A stretch of DNA of 64,000 nt from Sapria himalayana. Lineage: Eukaryota; Streptophyta; Magnoliopsida; Malpighiales; Rafflesiaceae. The position numbers and the translations under genes were made by a program. The DNA lies in assembly GCA_029783825.1 (NCBI GenBank), contig JAREIK010000708.1, forward strand, positions 1 to 64,000, given 5' to 3'. Under the pieces are notes generated by a model. That model had not been told where the DNA came from. It made no database searches and was given only the letters and a program-made list of their open reading frames with translations. Below, one piece after another: positions 1 through 12,640 of this stretch. Each line of letters starts with the position of its first letter. The stretch's first letter is position 1.

Positions 1-2508
1 ATTATATTATTAACATTAAATTGTTTTAAATTGAATTTATCTGATATATAATTAGTATGATTAATAATTATACATGGTATTCACATTTCAAAAAATTTTA
101 AAATTATTTATTTTTAAAGGTTATAACATTTGAAAATTAGATAAAATCAAATTTTTTTTTGTTATTTTTATTCTATAAAAACTAAAACCACTAATGCCTA
201 AAAACATAATTGCTAAACTCCTAAATGACAAAACCCATAAAATTCAATCCATTAAACCGGCATACCATATATAATAAAATACATCTTCATTTTATTGTAT
301 TCATTATAATTTTAAATATTATTTTAATTATTTATAGTTTATTTTTTATAGAAATATTAATTGCAAAATAAATAAAGAGTGAGAAAATATGTAATTTTAA
401 TAATTTATTTTTAATCAAAAAATAAATATAAGCTTATAAAAAGAAGTTAAAATTTAAAAAACAAAAAAATTATCATTTGTAATATATTTTACTTGATTTT
501 GAATCATTATAGGTTTCATTATATTTTAATTGCTATTAATCTTATAATAATAGTTTATTAATTATTTTTGATCATTATTATAATATCTATCAATAAAAAT
601 TCTTATATTGAATTTAATGTCTTATAATTATTAAGATATTATAACGAAATATTATATTTAAATTGAAAAAAATTTAAAAATTTTTATATTTTCAAAGATT
701 AAACCTTCAATATGATAAAAATCCCAAAAAATTTTTTTTTTTATGTTTTTATTAAATAACACTTATAAACCACTAAATGCCTAAACATTTAAATATCTAG
801 ACTCCTTAACCCAAAACCCCGTAAATACTTAAACCATTAACCCTATATAACCTAATAATAAATAAATTTAATTTTTATTGTATTTATTATAATTTTTAAA
901 TATTCATTTTATATTTTTTAGTTATTTAATGAAAAATTAATTACGAAATAAATAATGAGTGAGACAAATACTTTAAATAATTATATTTATGATTAAAAAT
1001 AAGCTGATAAAAATAAACAATTTCAAAAAGTTTAAAATTTTATTTAGTAATATAATTTACTTTGATTTAAATTATTTTGGGTTCTACAAATATTTTAATT
1101 AATATATCTTATTAATAATAGTTATTATTTTATTTTTGATCATAATAATAATATTCATTAATAAATTTTTTATATGATTTACAAACAAATATAATTATTA
1201 CGATTATTATAACTAAGTTTGTATTCATATTATATACTATTAAAAAATTATTATATTTTTAAGGTATAACATTAAAAATCTCGAAAATTCATAAAAATAA
1301 ATTTTTGTTATTTATTTGATAAATAAAACCTATAAATCAATAAATAAAACCTAAAAGTGTAAACACTAAATCAATAAACTCATTAACCCCAAAACGACAA
1401 TAAACATAAACCATTACATAGGATACCCTAAATAATAAATCATAAATCTCATTTTTATTATTATTCATTATAATTTTAAATATACATTTTAATTACTTAT
1501 TAGTTTAATTAATAGAAATATAAATTAAAAAATAAATTAATAGTGAACAATATATTTAAATAATTATTTTTCATAAAAAATATATAGGCTTATAAATGGA
1601 TACAAAATTAAAAAATTTAAAATTAATATTTAGTAAAATATTCACTTTGATTTTGATTCATTTTAGGTTTTTACAATATTTTAAACAATATTATGTTATT
1701 AATAATTGGTTATTACTTTTTTATGATCATTATTATAATAAATATCAATAAAAATAGTTTATATTGAATTTATTTATATTATAATTATATGATTATTATA
1801 CTTCATATTGTATCACTTTTCAAAAAATTTAAAAATTATTAATTTTCAAAGGTATAACCTTCAAAATGAGAAAAATAACAAAAAAAATTTTTGTTATTTT
1901 ATTTTTTATATAAAACCTATAAACCACTAAAAACTAAATACTAAAAGACTAAACTACTAAACCGAAGCTATAAATACTAAAAACCTTAAATTTGTATAGT
2001 CAAAATATAAATCATAAATCTTAGTTTATTAGTATGCATTATAATTTTAAATATTCATTTAATTATTTATCATTTATTTTTATACAAATATTATATTACA
2101 AAATAAATTATTAGTGTGACATATAATTTAAATAATTATTTTCATCAAAAAAAATGCTTATAAAAAGAGGCACCATTTTAAAAATAAAAAAATATTATTA
2201 ATAAAATATCTTATTTTGATTTTGAATCATTTAGATTTTACAATTTTATTTTAATTTATATCATTCTTTAAATACAAGTTTATTAATTTATTTATTGATC
2301 ATTATTATAATATCATCAATAAAAAATTTATATTGAGTTTACATTATATATAATAATTAGATTATAAAACTAAATATTATTCACACTTAAAAATTAAAAA
2401 ATTATTATATTTTCAAAGGTTAGAACCTTCAAAAATTAAAAAAATCAAAAATTAAATTTTTTGTTTTATCATTCTTTAAATAAACTATCAATCACTAAAT
2501 CTTAATGA
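1..2508 (-). repeat. Satellite array, inverted arm
   Basis: This arm holds about four and a half tandem monomers of the same satellite that fills the window, but reading on the minus strand. The TTTAGG-like block therefore appears as its complement (for example AAACCACTAAATGCCTAAAC-like runs at about 760-800). Dyad elements lie near 115, 693, 1258, 1847 and 2414, giving a spacing of about 565-590 bp. None of the five dyads is perfect here. No gene is visible. The arm continues off the left edge of the window. Confidence 0.9.
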
Positions 2509-2650
2509 ATTTTTTTTTTAAAGAAAAATAAGACCGAGGGAAATCGGGATGACGGTGCAAAACTCATTTTTTCATATTTTACTAAAGTCTTATTTTACTA
2601 TATAACATAAATTATCACTAATTATTAAAATTATGATTAATTTATTATTA
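2509..2650. other. Spacer at satellite inversion breakpoint
   Basis: The satellite on the left is minus-strand and ends within its TTTAGG-like block at about 2508. The satellite on the right is plus-strand and can be recognised from about 2650. Between them is a T-run, then a short G/C-richer kernel at about 2532-2560 (AGACCGAGGG, ATCGGGATGACGGTGC) with no relative elsewhere in the window, then A+T-rich sequence that I cannot align confidently to a monomer. The kernel could be filler DNA from break repair or the remnant of an insertion. No target duplication or terminal repeat is visible. Confidence 0.7.
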
Positions 2651-5600
2651 TAACTAATTTTATTTTACATAAATGTTTAAAATTAAACTGAATAAAAATT
2701 AAAATGAAATTATAATTATTATTAATTTATACCAGTATAATTGTTTTAAGTATTTAGTGGTTTTGTCATTTAGGAATTTAGTTGTTTAGAGGTTTTATTT
2801 AAACAATAAAATAAAAAAAATTTTGTAATTTTTCTCATTTTCGTAGGTCATAAACCTTTGAAAATATAATAATATTTAAAATTTTTTGAAACGTGAATAC
2901 AATTTTAGTTATAATAATATTAATTATAATATATAAATTCAATATAAACAATTATTGATAGATATTATAATAATGATCAAAAATTAAATTAATAAACTAT
3001 AATAATAAGATAGATATAATTAAAAATATTTACAAAACCCAAATTGATTCAAAATTAAAGTAAATAATATTAATAATAATTTTAATTTTTAAATTTTTAC
3101 TTATTACTAAGTGTAAATACTTATTGATTAAAAAATTATTTAAATTATATTTCTCGTACTCATCTTTATTTGTAATAAATATTTCCATAGATTTAAACTA
3201 ATAAATAATTAAAATAAATATTTAAAATTATAATAAATAGAAATAAAAATTAGATTTATTAATTTAAATAGTATATAGTGGTTTAAGGTTATGTATTTAG
3301 GTATTACGAGGTTTAGGAGTTTACTGATTAACTGTGTATGCATTTAGTGGGTATATGTTTTATTTAAAAAAATAAATAAACAAAAAATTTAATGTTATTA
3401 TTTTTTGATATTTACAAATATATAATCTTTGAAAAATTTAAAATTTTTAAATTATTTCAAATGTGAATTCAATATTTAGTTATAATAATCATTATATTTA
3501 TATTTCATATAAATTCAATATAAAATAATTTATTGATAAATAATCTAATAATGATCAAAAAATAAATTAATAATCTATTATTAATAAGATAGATATCAAT
3601 TAAATATAATTACAAAACCTAAAATGATTCAGAAGGAAAGCAAAATATATTATTATATATAAATTTTTGTTTTGAAATTTTTTGTTCTTTTATAAGTTTA
3701 TCTATATTTTTTGATGTAAAATAATTTATATAAATATATTTTTCTAACACATAATTATATTTTAATTAATATTAATAAAAATAAATGAATAATAATTAAA
3801 ATGAATATTTTAAATATAATGAAAAATAATATTGAGATTTATTATTTATTATTAAGGTATACAGTTTAAAAGGATTATCTATTTAGGGTTTCGAGATTTT
3901 GGAGTTATTGACTTTAGTGTTTAGGCATTTAGTAGTTTATAGGTTTATTTAAACAATGAAATAACAAAAAAATTATTTTTTGATATTTTCTCACATTTTC
4001 ATAGGTGAATACAACTAAATATTAGTAATAAGTATCATTATAATTATATAGAATATAAACTAAATTAAATAATTTTTATTGATAGATATGATATCAATTA
4101 TCAAATATAAATTAATATTTTATTATTAATATGATAGATATAAATTAAAATATAATTGCAAACATAAAATTATTCAAAATCAAAGTAAAATTTATTACAA
4201 ATTAATAATGTTTGTTTTTTAGTTTTTGCTTCTTTTATAAGGTTATATTTTTTTTATAAAAATATAAATTATTTAAATTAGTATTTAAGGTTTACGAGTT
4301 TAAAGTTTTAAGTATTTAGGGGCTTTTGAGTTTAGGAGTTTATAGATTTAAGTGTTTAGGTATTTAGTGGTTTATAAGTTTTATTTAAACAATGATATAA
4401 CAAAAAGTTTATTTTTATTTTTTTTTCTAATTTTTGAAGGTTATAACCTTTGAAAATATAAAAATTTCTAAATTTTTTTCAAATGTAAATATAATATTTA
4501 ATTATAATAATCTTAATAAATATAAGTCATTTAAATTCAATATAAATAATCAGATTGCTAGATATTATAATAATGATCAATAATTAAATTAATAAACTAT
4601 TATTAATAAGAAAGATATTATTTAAAATATATTTGCAAAATTTAAATTTATTCAAAATCAAAGTATATATTATTAAATAATAATTTTTTTTAATATTTTG
4701 CTATTTTTATAAGTTTATATTTTTCTTATTAAAAATAATTATTTAATTATAATATTTGTCTTCCTCATAAATTATTTTGTAATTTATAATTCCATTAAAA
4801 TAAACTAATAAATAACTAAAATAAATATTTAAAATTATAATGAATACAATAAATTTGAGATTTATTATTATTATTAAGGATATACAGGTTTAATGATTTA
4901 AGTATTTAGGTGTTTTGGCGTTTAGTCATTTATGTTTTATGCTTATTAGATTTATCTAATTTTTGAAGGTTATAAACTTTGAAAATATAATAATTTATAA
5001 TTTTTTTTAACATGTGAATAAAATATTTAGTTATAATAATCTTGATAATTATATATAATGTAAATCAATATAAATAATTTTATTAATAGAATATTTATAA
5101 TAATGATCAATAAATAAATTAATAAAACTATTATTAATTAGAATGATATAAATTAAAATATAATTGCAAAATCTAAAATTATTCAAAATTAAATTAAAAT
5201 AAATTACTAAATAATAATATTTTGTTTTAAAAATTTGGCATCTTTTTATGATCTTATATTTTTGATGAAAAAATAAATTATTTAAATATATTCTTCTCAC
5301 TAATAATTTAATTTGTAATTAATATTCAATAAAAATAAACTGATAAATAATTAAAATGAATATTTAAAATTATAATGAATACTAATAAAATGAGATTTAT
5401 TATTTAAAGTATACTAATTTAAAGGCTTATGTATTTATGGGCTTCGGGGTATATGAGTTTAGTCATTAAGAATTTAGCTATTTTGTGGTTTATAGATTTT
5501 ATTTTAAAAATCTAATATATAAAATTTATTTTTTATTTTTCTTATTTTAAAAAGTTATAATCTTTGAAAACTTAATAATTTTTAAATTTTTTAAAATATG

Positions 5601-6567
5601 AAAATATAATTTTTGTTATAATAATCTAAATAATTATATATTATGTAAATTCAATAAAACTAATTTTTTTTATAGATATTATGATACGATAATAAAATAA
5701 ATTAATAAACTATTATAATAAGATAGATATTAAATAAAATTTATTTGCAAACCTAAATGATTCAAAATCAAAGTAAAATATATTAATAAGATTGATATAA
5801 ATAAAACTATTATTAATAAGAAAAAATATACAGGTTAAAAGATTATACATTTAGGAGTTTTGGGATTTAAGAATTTAGTGATTTAAGTGTTTAGGCATTT
5901 ATTAGTTTATAGGATTTATTTAAAAAATAAATTAACAAATTTTTTTTTTGTTATTTGTTCTCAATTTTGAAGGATATAACCTTTGATACTATAACAATTT
6001 TTAATTTTTTTTAAAATGTGAATACTATATTTAGATATGATAATCTTAATAATTATATATCATGTAAATTAAATATAAACAATTATATTGATATTTATTA
6101 TAATAATGATCATATAAAAGATTAATAGCAATTATTAATAAGATAAATATTGTTTAAAATATATTTATAAAACCTAAAATGATTCAAAATAAAAGTGAAA
6201 TATTTTACTAAATATTAATTTTAAATTTTTAATTTTATGTATCCATTTATAAGCTTATATATTTTTTGATGAAAAATAAATTATTTAAATTATATTTGTC
6301 TAACTATAATTTATTTTTTAATTTATATTTCTATAAAATAAACTATAATAATTAAAATGTATATATAAAATTATAATGAATACTAATAAAAATGAGATTT
6401 ATTATTTATTATTTAGGGTATACCTATTTAATGGTTTAAGTTTATTGTTGTTTTGGGGTTAATGAGTTATTGATTTATATGTTAACACATTTAGGTTTAT
6501 TTATTGATTTATATGGTTTTATTTAATCAAACAAATAACAAAAAAATTATTTTTATGAATTTTCGTG

Positions 6568-6595
6568 ATTTTCAAAGGTTATAACCTTTGAAAAT
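6568..6595. repeat. Perfect 28-bp palindrome in monomer H
   Basis: The 18-bp core CAAAGGTTATAACCTTTG is its own reverse complement and is extended by ATTTT on the left and AAAAT on the right. It is the best-preserved form of a dyad seen, with substitutions, in nearly every monomer. It could form a cruciform or bind a dimeric protein, but the sequence alone shows only the symmetry. Confidence 0.9.
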
Positions 6596-7021
6596 ATAAT
6601 AATTTTTAATAGTTCTAAAATATAAATACAATACTTAGTTATAATAATTTTAATAATTATATTTGATGTAAATTCAATATAAAAAATTTATTAATATATA
6701 TTATTTTGATGATCAAAAAATAAATTAATAAATAATTATTACTAAGACAGATATTAATTAAAATATATTTGTAGAACCCAAAATAATTCAAAATCAAAGT
6801 AAATTATTTACTAAATAAAATTTTAAATTTTGAAATTTTGCTTATTTTTTTAAGCTTATTTCTTTTTTCATTAAAAATAATTTATTTAAATTATATCTGC
6901 CTCACTCATTATTATTTTATAATTAATATTCTATAAAAATAAACCAAAAAATAATTAATATAAATATTTAAAATTATAATGAATACAAATAAAAATGAGA
7001 TTTATTATTTATTATTTAGGT

Positions 7022-7115
7022 TATATAGGTTTAATGGTTTAAGTATTTAAGGGGGTTTTGGGGTTTAGGAGTCTAGAGATTTAAATTTTTAGGCATTTAG
7101 TGGTTTATAAGTTTT
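7022..7115 (+). repeat. TTTAGGG-like heptamer block (monomer I)
   Basis: This is a representative of the block that opens every monomer. Successive units near 7-9 bp read GTTTAATG, GTTTAAGTA, TTTAAGGGGG, TTTTGGGG, TTTAGGAG, then TCTAGAGA, TTTAAAT, TTTAGGCA and TTTAGTG. It is the only G-bearing part of an otherwise A+T-only monomer, and the G's are all on one strand. It resembles the plant telomere unit TTTAGGG but is degenerate. Confidence 0.7.
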
Positions 7116-10100
7116 ATTTAAATAATAAAATAATAAAAAATTATTTTTGTGATTTTTTATCATTTTGAAGGTTAATAACCTTTGAAATTATAATAATTTT
7201 TAAATTTTTTTCAAATGTAAATATAATATTCAGTTATAATAACTTAATAATTATAAGACATTTTAATTGAATATAAGTAATTTTATTGTTCGTTATTATA
7301 AAATGATCAAATAATAAATTAATAAACTATTATTAATAGGATTGATCGCAATTAAAATATAATTGCAAAACCCTATATATAATGATTCAAAATCAAAGTA
7401 AAATATATTACTAAATAATAATTTTTTGTTTTTAAATTTTTACTTCTTTATATAAGCATATTTTTTTTGATTAAAAATAAATTATTAAATTATAGTTGTC
7501 TCGCTCATTATTTATTTTGTATTTAATATTCTATGAAAAATAAACTAATAAATAAGTAAAATAATATTTAAAATTATTATGAATACAAATTAAAATGAGA
7601 TTTATGATTTATTATATGTGGTATACTAGTTTAATGGTTTGATTATTTAGGAGTTTTGTCGTTTAGGAGTTTATGAATTTATGTTTTTAGGTATTTAGTG
7701 GTTTATAGGTTTTATTTATATAATAAAAATAAAAAAAAAAATATTATATTTTTTCTGATTTTCAAAGTTTATAACCTTTAAAAATAAATTAATTTTTAAA
7801 ATTTTTTGAAATGTGAATATTTTGTATAATTATATTAATCTTACTAATTATATATCATATAAATTCAATAAAAACAATTTTAATGATAGATATTATAATA
7901 AGATCAAAAGTTAATATAATAAACTATTATTAATAATATAAATATTAATTAAAATATATTTACATAACACAAAATGATTCAGAATCAAATCAAAATATAT
8001 TACTAAATAATAATATTTAAAATTTAAATTTGTCCTTTTTATAAGCTTATTTTTTTGATTAAAAATAAATTATTTAAATAATATTTATCTCACTCGAAAT
8101 TTATTTTGTAATTAAATTTTCTAAATAATTAAACTATAAATAATTAAAATGAATATTTAAAATTATAATATATAGAAATAAAATTGAGATTTATTATTTA
8201 TTAAGTAGTTTATAGCTGTTAAAAGGTTTATGTAATTCGGGGTTTCAGGATTTATTAGCTTACTGATTTAAGTAACTAAGCATTTAATGATCTATAGGTT
8301 TTATTTAAAAAATGAAATAACAACAAAATTATTTTTATTATTTTTTCTCATTTTTTAAGGTTATAACCTTTGAAAATATAATAATTTTTAATTTTTTTTA
8401 AAATTGAATACAATATTTAGTGATAATAATGATTATATTTATATATCATATAAATTCAATATAACCAATTTTATTGATAAATATTCTAATAATGATCAAA
8501 AAATAAATAAATAATATATTATTAATAAGATAGATATCAATTAAAATATAATTACAAAACCTAAAATAATTCAAAAGCAAAGCAAAATATATTACAATAT
8601 AATAATTTTTTGTTTTAAATTTTTTTTTATTTTAAAAAGTTTATGTATATTTTTGATTAAAAATAATTTATATAAATTATATTTGTGTAACTCATAATTT
8701 ATTTTGTAATTAATATTTATATAAAAATAAACAAATAAATAATTAAAATGAATATTTAAAATTATAATGAAAAAAAATCAGATTTATTAATTATTATTTA
8801 GGGTATACCAGTTTAATTTTAATTATATCTTTCTTACTAATAATTTATTTTGTAATTAATATTTATATAAAAATAAACTGATAAATAATTAAAATAAAAA
8901 TTTTAAATTATATTGAATAAAAATTAAAATGAGATTTATAATTTATTATTAATGTATATTTGTTTAATGGTTTAAGTATTTAGATGTTTTGTCATTTGAT
9001 AATTTAGCGATTTATGCTTTTAGGCATTTAGTGTTTTATATGTTTTATTTATAAAATAAAATAAAAAAAAAATTTTATAATTTTTTCTAATTTTCATAGG
9101 TTATAACCTTTGAAAATATAATAATATTTAAAATTTTTTTAAATGTAAATATAATATTTTAGTTATAATAATATTAATAATTATATATCATATAAATTGA
9201 ATATAAACAATTTTATTAATAGATATTATAATAATAATCAAAAATTAAATTAATAAACTATTAATAAAAAGATAAAAATTAATTAAAAAAAATTACAAAA
9301 CCCAAATTGATTCATAATTAAAGTAAAATATATTACGGGATAATAATTTTAAATTTATAAATTTTTACTTCTTTCTATATGCATATATATATTATTTCAT
9401 TAAAAATAAATTATTTAAATTATATTTATCGCACTCATAATTTAATTTGTAATAAATATTTCTATAAAAATAAACTAATAATTAATAAAATGAACATTTA
9501 AAATTATCATAAATAGGAATAAAAATGAGATTTATTATTTATTATGTATTATATATTCGTTTAATGGTTATTGTATTTAGGCATTATGGGGTCTAGGGGC
9601 TTACTTATTTAACTGTGTGTGTATTTAGTGGTTTATAGGTTTTATTTAAAAAATAAAAAACAAAAAATTTATTTTTATTAATTTTAGATATTTTCAAAGG
9701 TTATATAACCTTAGAAAATATAATAATTTTTAAATTTTTTTCAAAAGTGAATTCAATATTTAGTTATAATAATCATTATATTTATATATCATATAAATTC
9801 AATATAAACAATTTTATTGATAAATATTCTAATAATGATCAAAAAATAAATTAATAATCTATTATTAATTATATAGATATCAATTATAATATAATTACAA
9901 AACCTAAAATGATTCAGAAGCAAAACAAAATATATTACTATATAATAATTTTTTGTTTTGAATTTTTTTTTCTTTTAAAAAGTTTATCTATATTATTTTG
10001 ATGAAAAATAATTTATATAAATTATATTTGTGTAACTCATAATTTATTTTTTAATTAATATTTATATAAAAATAAACAAATAAATAATTAAATTTGAATA

Positions 10101-10277
10101 TTTAAAATTAAAATGGAAAAAAAACTAGATTTATTCTTTATTATTTTGGATATACTGGTTTAATTTAAATTAGATATGTCTGACTAAGAATTTATTTTGT
10201 AATTATTATTTCTATAAAAATAAACTGATAAATAATTAAAATAAAAATTAAAATTATACTGAATAATTAAAATAATT

Positions 10278-12640
10278 TATTTTGTTCCTCTCTCAACTCT
10301 AGAATGATTGCTAAAGCTCTAACCAAAATAATAGGAGCTTTTACTTTATCTCTATTATGTCTCATCATATTTGATGTTGAATCACTGGGCTATCAAAGTT
10401 AATTTGACTCATGTACGCTAACAGACTAAACCAAAGTTGTACCCTTATGTGTTGAAATAGCTAGTTGTTGAGGATGCTATTTATTTTGATTATTGTAATT
10501 TCTTATAAAATATATCTCATGCACACACTCAAAAAAATTTTTTTAAAACATAGTTCACCTCTAAAAAAATAACCACCTTGTTGCCTATTAGAACAAACTA
10601 GCCCCATGGCAGTTTGAGCAGGGCAAGAAGTATGAGCTTTCTTTCAATCAAGAATAAAAAAAATTATTTTTTTGGCATGTCTAAGCCTTTTTTTATATCC
10701 TCATGGATATGAAAAGTATCATTTCTTTCTTTTTATATTAAATGAGTTATGTATACAAGCTCACAAAACTCAAAAAGGTGTAAATGAATCATATTCAAAT
10801 GTATAAAAAGTTTTAATCATTGCTCAAAATATTATTCTTGCAAATTGACACTTGAGGTCACAAATCAAAGGAAAAAGGCATAGTGATATTTCCAATCCCA
10901 TGAATTTTAGCTATAGAAAGTTATAAAAATTAGTACTCGAGCTTTAACTATTTATAGGGTCATGACTTTTGCACTTGAGGAATGTCCAAAGTTTCAATCA
11001 TTCCTTGTGCAATGACTTTGCAATATAAAGATAAAATGCACAAGCTATGGTCATATCCAATATTGTGACCTAGTATTATAGTGATTAAATATGTATTCAT
11101 GATCATTCTTAGTCCCATAACATTTTATATGTTCAACAGAGAGACACAAGTATGGCATATTCTCATCGATATGATTTTGTGTTCTAGAGGCAAAATATAC
11201 AATCATGACCATTGCTAATGCTACAATAATCTAAAGCAAGAAAGAGACTGAATCCATAACTCACCCCTTGAGTCATGACTTTGTGTTACATATACAAAAT
11301 GATAAATCTGTGACATTCCTAAAAGTTGTGAATTTCAATTTAAATTTAACACTTAGTCATTTGATTATAAAAGTACAAAACATGAGATATAGGATTTAGG
11401 CACACAACTTACACGAGACTAAAAAGGTGACTAATTTAGGCCATCCCACCAATCCCATGCACCTTAATGATTCTATGCATAAAATACATAAAAAAACATA
11501 ATGCCGAATTATTCGAAGCATACGAAAACAACTAAAATCACCTGGCATTCCCGGACCTCAGAGTTGGGATTGAGTCATTATACGAACTACGTCCTTTCCA
11601 TTCGGATTTTCCAAGCATTTTGGGGGAACCTGAATGATGCACCATATTAAAACTATGCATATATAAGATTGTGCATGTGCATGACATGCAGCATCAAGCA
11701 TTTGCCTATGTCATTGCTATGCAATGGAATACATGTAAAACTGAATACCCATAAATCCACAAGTCCATATCTATGGCACTTTGTTAATTCATTCTCACCT
11801 CTGAAATCCACATTCTTCTACTCCAATGATCCTCAAAAGAGTATCTCTTGGGTTAGAATGCTTCCTCATCGAGCTCCAAGAAGTGGCTGTATGTTGCACC
11901 GACAAAATATCAAAAAATATGCATGCATCGGTGTACATGTGTGATGAGGTCCATCTCTTAGTCTAATTATCTATGCGTACAACCAAGCTAGAATACAAGT
12001 AAAATTACAAAATGCTATAAAGATTGGTCTTCTCCTCCCGGGAGTGTAGCATCACCTAATGTGTATTTACAAAATGCATTAGTGGGCCCCACTTAGAGAT
12101 ACTCATGGGTCCAGTTGCCATCATTGCGTGCTATATAAAGAACAGACAAGATTGTGGGTGTGAGTATGTCATGATCCCTCTCTACAACTACATAGTGCAT
12201 ATAAAGTCCAAATACAAATAAGACTACAAACATAAACTACAAATTTGAATCTTTCGCTCCCGTGTGGCTAGTATGTACTTCATTACTTACTGGCCCTGCT
12301 TGGTGATGCTTCGGATTTTTCCGGCTATCCAAATAATCATGGATTAACTCTACTCCTGTTAGGCGACGGCTAGGCGGCCCTCTATGCTGCCTGATAGGGC
12401 TAGTTGGACACACTCCTAGCTACTACTGGGTTTACTCCCGACAACTTTGTTCGGTCTTGTCAATTGTCTGAATGTTATTATCCCGGCTTGCTAGTGGGGC
12501 CATCTACAAGCTGGTGGACACTACTTCTGGCTGCTTCCAGGACTTGATGGCCCCTCTAAATGCTACACCAAAATGGACAATAATATGTACACGTGTGTTC
12601 TATGGTCTGTCACTATGTGTGTGTGGTGCAGTAGTATCAG
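10278..12640. other. Non-satellite insert of unknown origin
   Basis: Base composition changes abruptly from satellite to ordinary plant-like DNA for about 2.36 kb and then back to satellite inside a TTTAGG-like block. About 95 bp of the expected monomer is missing at the insertion point, and I see no target duplication or terminal repeats, so this is not a clean transposon insertion. It occurs once in the window. Two open frames (11669-11944 and 12472-12663) have no recognisable domain. At about 11991 and 12210 two weakly similar stretches (AATACAA(G/A)TAA... followed by ...CTCCCG) suggest an old internal duplication of about 220 bp. A TATATAAAG box lies near 12131. It could be a retroelement non-coding fragment or captured genomic DNA. 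Confidence 0.65.

Larger units (their letters stand above)
2729..8953 (+). repeat. Higher-order repeat unit, near-complete copy (A-K)
   Basis: Subtypes A to K occur in the same order as in 34197-41183, at an offset of about 31.5 kb. Shared private features include TTTCTCG(C/T)ACTCAT in A, CTTGATAATTATATATAATG in E, TCATTAAGAATTTAG in F and a shortened F/G boundary. Subtype L is not separate: the K block at 8200 is followed by a B/L-type body and then the link at 8805. The unit is therefore about 6.2 kb instead of 7.0 kb. Confidence 0.75.
2651..10277 (+). repeat. Satellite array, plus strand, segment 1
   Basis: Tandem monomers of about 600 bp. Approximate subtype starts are A 2730, B 3285, C 3860, D 4290, E 4870, F 5400, G 5830, H 6420, I 7020, J 7615, K 8200, a short link 8805, A 8950, B 9550, link 10150. 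C is short because it jumps from its AAATTATTTAAATTA-like segment straight to TTTACGAGTTTA at 4287. The F to G step is also short, and the same shortening recurs at 37310-37380. No coding sequence is supported. A long minus-strand open frame at 5049-5300 is only monomer sequence. Confidence 0.92.

Noticed and set aside
5049..5300. Minus-strand open frame, hydrophobic 83-residue peptide
   Set aside because: It is satellite monomer sequence. Homologous monomers are mostly interrupted in this frame, and there is no domain or start context.
7022..7115. True interstitial telomere tract
   Set aside because: The units vary in length and sequence and there is no run of exact TTTAGGG. Only resemblance can be claimed.
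2651..10277. CRISPR-like regular repeat spacing
   Set aside because: Whole 600-bp units repeat tandemly with diverged copies. There are no short exact repeats separated by unique spacers.
11669..11944. Open frame of 91 codons in the non-satellite island
   Set aside because: No recognisable domain, no splice or promoter context, and low-complexity Cys/Met start. Probably chance.
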